Assembly: GCF_000148995.1 (NCBI RefSeq)
Contig: NZ_GL538352.1
Location: 186,001 to 250,000 of the forward strand
Direction of reading: 5' to 3'
DNA length: 64,000 bases
DNA from: Listeria grayi DSM 20601
Lineage (GTDB): Bacteria > Bacillota > Bacilli > Lactobacillales > Listeriaceae
Shown: positions 60,907-64,000 of the stretch, piece by piece
How positions within the stretch are numbered: the stretch's first letter is position 1
Layout of the letters: every line of letters starts with the position of its first letter
Notes under the pieces: generated by a model
Seen by the model: the letters and a program-made list of their open reading frames with translations, nothing else
The model's database searches: none
What the model was told of the DNA's origin: nothing
Position numbers and translations under genes: made by a program

Positions 60907-61863
60907 TTATTTTGTTGGTGGATTAGAAACGATCGCCGTCAATTCACCGCTGATCTTCCAATCTTTGACAGGGGCAGGAATCAAGAAATGGTCCCCTTTT
61001 TGGATGGCAGTTTCTGTACCGCCAATTTCTAATCGTCCGCTACCGGCAATGATACTCACCAGGGTGTAAGGCGCTTCCGCTTCAAAAGAAGCTGTTCCGT
61101 TTACTTCCCATTTATGCACGCTGAAAAACGAGTTGGATACAAATGTCGTGACGCTTACGCCGTCACGATCGCTAGTTGTGATCGCTAGTTTTGCATCGTG
61201 ATGGGGCGCCGTAGTGACCGCAATAGCTTTATCGAGATGCAACTCGCGTTTGTTACCATTGTCGTCTGTACGGTCGTAATCGTAAACACGGTATGTGGTA
61301 TCAGAGCTTTGCTGTGTTTCTAAGATCAAAGTGCCTGTTCCGATGGCATGGATCGTTCCGCTCGGCACGTAATAAAAATCGCCCGGTTTGATCGCTACTT
61401 TGCGCAGTAATTTGTCCCATTGTCCACTTTTTGCCCAGTCAGCAAATTCTTCTTGAGAAGCAGCATGATGCCCATAAACAAGTTCCGCACCTGGTTCGCA
61501 GTCGATCACATACCAGCACTCGGTTTTGCCTAACTCCCCATTTTCATGCGTTTTTGCATAAGCATCATTCGGATGGACTTGCACCGATAGATCGTCATTG
61601 GCATCTAAGATCTTTGTTAAAAGTGGGAAAACTTCTTCCTTCGGGTTACCGAATAATTCGGGATTCGATTGCCAGACTTCTGCTAATGTCTTGCCGGAAA
61701 ATTCCCCGTTTTTGATCACAGAAGGACCATTCGGATGAGCGGATATTGCCCAATCCTCGCCTGTTTTATCAGAAGGGATGTCGTAACCAAAATAAGTATG
61801 TAGTTTCGAGCCTCCCCAAATACGTTCTTGGAACACGGGTTTGAAAAAGAATGCTTCTGCCAT
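60907..61863 (-). CDS. manA: Mannose-6-phosphate isomerase, class I
   Basis: The 318-residue cupin enzyme interconverts mannose-6-P and fructose-6-P. Zinc ligands are visible in QVHPND, GKTECWYVI and VPSGTIHAIG, and ERIWGGSKL is the family's N-terminal motif. The length is that of the short Firmicute form. It has an AGGAGGAT site. It lies between hemQ and the feo genes, with gaps too large for tight coupling. Confidence 0.94.
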   Translation of the reverse strand: MAEAFFFKPVFQERIWGGSKLHTYFGYDIPSDKTGEDWAISAHPNGPSVIKNGEFSGKTLAEVWQSNPELFGNPKEEVFPLLTKILDANDDLSVQVHPNDAYAKTHENGELGKTECWYVIDCEPGAELVYGHHAASQEEFADWAKSGQWDKLLRKVAIKPGDFYYVPSGTIHAIGTGTLILETQQSSDTTYRVYDYDRTDDNGNKRELHLDKAIAVTTAPHHDAKLAITTSDRDGVSVTTFVSNSFFSVHKWEVNGTASFEAEAPYTLVSIIAGSGRLEIGGTETAIQKGDHFLIPAPVKDWKISGELTAIVSNPPTK

Positions 61864-61951
61864 TGATAATCCTCCTAATCCTAATATCTACTCATTTAGT
61901 ATATAGCAGTTATCACCCAATTGCTAGAGGAAAACCTAGGGCTTCGCTGTC

Positions 61952-62104
61952 TTATTTTTCTTTGGAAGGGGAGGCGCAGTGCTGATTGATCTCGCAGCTG
62001 CTGCATTTTCCTTTCTTTACCTTTTTGAAAAAACGGATAAAAATATAGAGCGTGTAACCGAAAATCAATAACCCTAAAATGAGATTGATAAAGAGTGTGA
62101 TCAT
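61952..62104 (-). CDS. FeoB-associated Cys-rich membrane peptide
   Basis: The 50-residue product begins MITLFINLILGLLIFGYTLY, one membrane helix followed by basic residues. A Cys cluster follows: KCSSC with a third Cys six residues on (INQHC). This is the standard FeoB-associated small protein found directly after feoB in Firmicutes, thought to help ferrous iron transport. It starts 12 bases after the feoB stop with AAGGAGG before the ATG. Confidence 0.85.
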   Translation of the reverse strand: MITLFINLILGLLIFGYTLYIFIRFFKKVKKGKCSSCEINQHCASPSKEK

Positions 62105-62116
62105 TTTGGTTCCTCC

Positions 62117-64000
62117 TTAAAATAAACGTCCGATCTGATAAACTAGCAATACGATCAAGTAAGCCGTCATGAGTGGATAGACGGTCGCGAAAACGGTCCA
62201 TTTCCATGAAGTCGTTTCTTTCCGGATCGCGGCGACTGTTGCAAGGCAAGGAATATAAAGTAAAATAAACAACATGAAACAATAAGCAGACAGCGACGTG
62301 TAATGACTGGTGATGATCGTTGCCAGCGAAGCATCATTTGTTGCATAAATAATTGACATGGTAGAAATAATAACTTCTTTTGCAAGAAAGCCGGGGATCA
62401 ATGTAGCCCCCGCTTGCCAGAAGCCAAATCCTAGTGGTGCTAGTAGCGGAGCGATCGCTTTTCCGATCATGGCTAGGAAACTTTCTCCCATCGGAACATC
62501 TACACCATTTGGACCGCAATAATTGAGCAGCCAGATGACAACGGAACCGGCAAAGATAAACGTTCCTGCCTTCTTGATAAATCCTTTTCCCTTTTCTGCC
62601 GTACTGCGCCAAATCGTTTTGGCAGATGGCAGGCGATAAGGCGGTAGTTCCACGACAAAAATCGAGGAATCGTTTTTCAAGATCGTTTTAGATAGAATCT
62701 TGGTAACCACTAGCGCCAGCACGATGCCGATCACATATAGGGAAAGCACTACAAGTGCCTGATATTGCTTGAAAAAGACACCGACGAATAAAGCATAAAC
62801 CGGCAAACGCGCGGAACACGACATAAATGGTGAAACCAAGATCGTAAGCAGCCGTTCTTTTTTCTCCTCGATTGACCGGGCTGCCATAATACCAGGGACA
62901 TTACAACCAAAGCCAATGATCATCGGGATGAAGGCTTTCCCGTTCAATCCAAACATCTCCATCAGCCGATCCATTACAACAGCGATCCTGGCCATATAGC
63001 CGGAGTCTTCCAGTAGCGAAATAAAGAAAAAAATAACTAAAATCTGCGGAACAAAAACAAGTACGCTGCCGACTCCGGCAACAACGCCTTCCACTAATAG
63101 ATCTGTTAAAAAACCAGAAGCACCGATCATATGCAAGAACTGTGTGATCCAGTCGGTCAGCGGCCCGCTAATAAAGCCGTCCAGCAGATCTGACAGCGGC
63201 GACCCGACCCATGTAAAGGTGATTTGGAAAATCAGCCACATGATCGCAAGAAAAAGCGGGATTCCAAAAATCTTATGAGTAAAGATCCTATCCAATTTGT
63301 CAGAAAGCGGCGTGGAAGCTGTGTTCGCTGGCATCCAGACTTCTTCTGTAATGGTTTTCACATAAAGGTGCCTGACTTCGTAGACATGATCCTCGATGGG
63401 TTGCTTTAATTCAGATTGCAGTGCTGTTCGAATTGCACGGATTTTTTCTAAAGCAGAGGAAGAAATCAAAGATTCAGCAGTATGATTATGTAAAAGCAGC
63501 TGAATCGCGATGAAGCGCGCTTTCTTTTTCGTGATCGTTTCCGCTGCAATTGTTTCCACTGAGCGGATCGCCCGTTCCATGTGCTCTCCATAATCGATTT
63601 TGAGCGGACGGCGGGGGAATGCCTCTTCTCCAAGCGCGACTAAGATCTCATCGACGCCTTTTCCTTTCCGAGCGATAACTGGAAATACGGGAGCTTTCAA
63701 TTTTAGCGTTAATAAAGGGATGTCGATCTTTGCCCCACGTCCGAGCGCGACATCGATCATGTTGAGACCAATCAATAGAGGCGCGCCAAGCTCTAATAAC
63801 TGGATCGTGAGTAGTAGATTACGCTCCAGGTTCGCTGCGTCAATGATATTAACGATGTCGTCAAATTTTTCTTCTAATAAAAAGTGCGTCACGATCCGCT
63901 CGTCTTCGGAGACCGGGCTAAGATCATAAATGCCGGGAAGATCAATCAGCGTACCGCGTTTTGTTTTTAAGTTTCCTAGTTTCTTTTCAACCGTTACACC
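62117..64000 (-). CDS. feoB: Ferrous iron transporter FeoB, 5' end outside the window
   Basis: The visible 627 residues are in frame to the window edge. The G-domain motif DLPGIYDLSP and NMIDVA (G4 type) show the N-terminal GTPase; the P-loop lies outside. A helical spacer domain follows, then the membrane part with the two FeoB gate motifs, including GFGCNVPGIMAARSI, and SPFMSCSARLPVYALF. It imports Fe(II) across the cytoplasmic membrane. The apparent internal ATG at 63892 is not the start. A small Cys-rich partner gene follows. Confidence 0.95.
   Translation of the reverse strand, partial: GVTVEKKLGNLKTKRGTLIDLPGIYDLSPVSEDERIVTHFLLEEKFDDIVNIIDAANLERNLLLTIQLLELGAPLLIGLNMIDVALGRGAKIDIPLLTLKLKAPVFPVIARKGKGVDEILVALGEEAFPRRPLKIDYGEHMERAIRSVETIAAETITKKKARFIAIQLLLHNHTAESLISSSALEKIRAIRTALQSELKQPIEDHVYEVRHLYVKTITEEVWMPANTASTPLSDKLDRIFTHKIFGIPLFLAIMWLIFQITFTWVGSPLSDLLDGFISGPLTDWITQFLHMIGASGFLTDLLVEGVVAGVGSVLVFVPQILVIFFFISLLEDSGYMARIAVVMDRLMEMFGLNGKAFIPMIIGFGCNVPGIMAARSIEEKKERLLTILVSPFMSCSARLPVYALFVGVFFKQYQALVVLSLYVIGIVLALVVTKILSKTILKNDSSIFVVELPPYRLPSAKTIWRSTAEKGKGFIKKAGTFIFAGSVVIWLLNYCGPNGVDVPMGESFLAMIGKAIAPLLAPLGFGFWQAGATLIPGFLAKEVIISTMSIIYATNDASLATIITSHYTSLSAYCFMLFILLYIPCLATVAAIRKETTSWKWTVFATVYPLMTAYLIVLLVYQIGRLF

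Noticed and set aside
1-64000. CRISPR arrays, rRNA, tRNA genes
   Set aside because: No regularly spaced repeats and no recognisable rRNA or tRNA sequence were seen in reading through the window.

Overview
The window is chromosomal DNA of a Listeria species. The main evidence is the complete Listeria-type flagellar and chemotaxis locus: a divergent MogR-type motility repressor, a fliP-Q-R/flhB-A/flhF block, a GmaR-type glycosyltransferase/anti-repressor, a short flagellin and a long cheY-to-fliI block. AT-rich MogR boxes (TTTT-N5-AAAA) lie before each transcription unit. The flank differs from the L. monocytogenes layout I remember: hemQ, manA and feoB follow the motility region. That suggests a motile species outside the monocytogenes clade (L. 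grayi or a relative), but the species is an inference.

Layout. 1-4.9 kb: a small secreted protein, then a stress/detoxification group of two short-chain dehydrogenases, a divergent MerR regulator with a typical 19-bp-spacer promoter, an aldo/keto reductase and a Crp/Fnr regulator. 5-6.1 kb: a small conserved gene and mogR, on the minus strand. 6.4-19.9 kb: the export gate, flhF, flgG, cheR, motAB, gmaR and cheV. 20-20.95 kb: flaA with its own promoter and terminator. 21.1-45.2 kb: one colinear block from cheY to a lytic transglycosylase and a small unknown gene, containing cheA, switch, hook, filament-cap, basal-body and ATPase genes, with an apparent internal promoter near 32.5 kb.

45.2-53.5 kb is an accessory island of more AT-rich, partly decayed DNA. 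It holds gene remnants, a WXG100 protein, an LXG-type type VII secretion toxin module (two small helical partners, the toxin, a likely immunity gene), a broken Imm70-like immunity gene, abutted IS3-like ends, a serine-recombinase remnant, and a cell-wall-anchored M60 metallopeptidase with Ig-like and MucBP-like repeats. No ESX secretion machinery is present, so these effectors would depend on a system elsewhere. 53.7-58.3 kb returns to motility-associated genes: pyruvate oxidase, a MogR-boxed chemoreceptor and a C39-like peptidase. 58.4-60 kb holds a secreted protein, a lipoprotein and a small stress membrane protein with a SigB-like promoter. 60-64 kb, minus strand: hemQ, manA, a FeoB-associated Cys-rich peptide and feoB (cut by the window edge).

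How the parts work together. MogR boxes lie before the fliO-like operon, flaA, cheY, the YaaR gene and the chemoreceptor. GmaR should relieve repression and glycosylate flagellin. A near-perfect SigB promoter on the minus strand at the end of fliQ points into mogR, predicting a roughly 1.65-kb antisense leader across fliQ, fliP and the fliO-like gene. The most novel material is the toxin island, especially the unassigned C-terminal toxin domain, its cognate immunity protein and the decayed second immunity gene.
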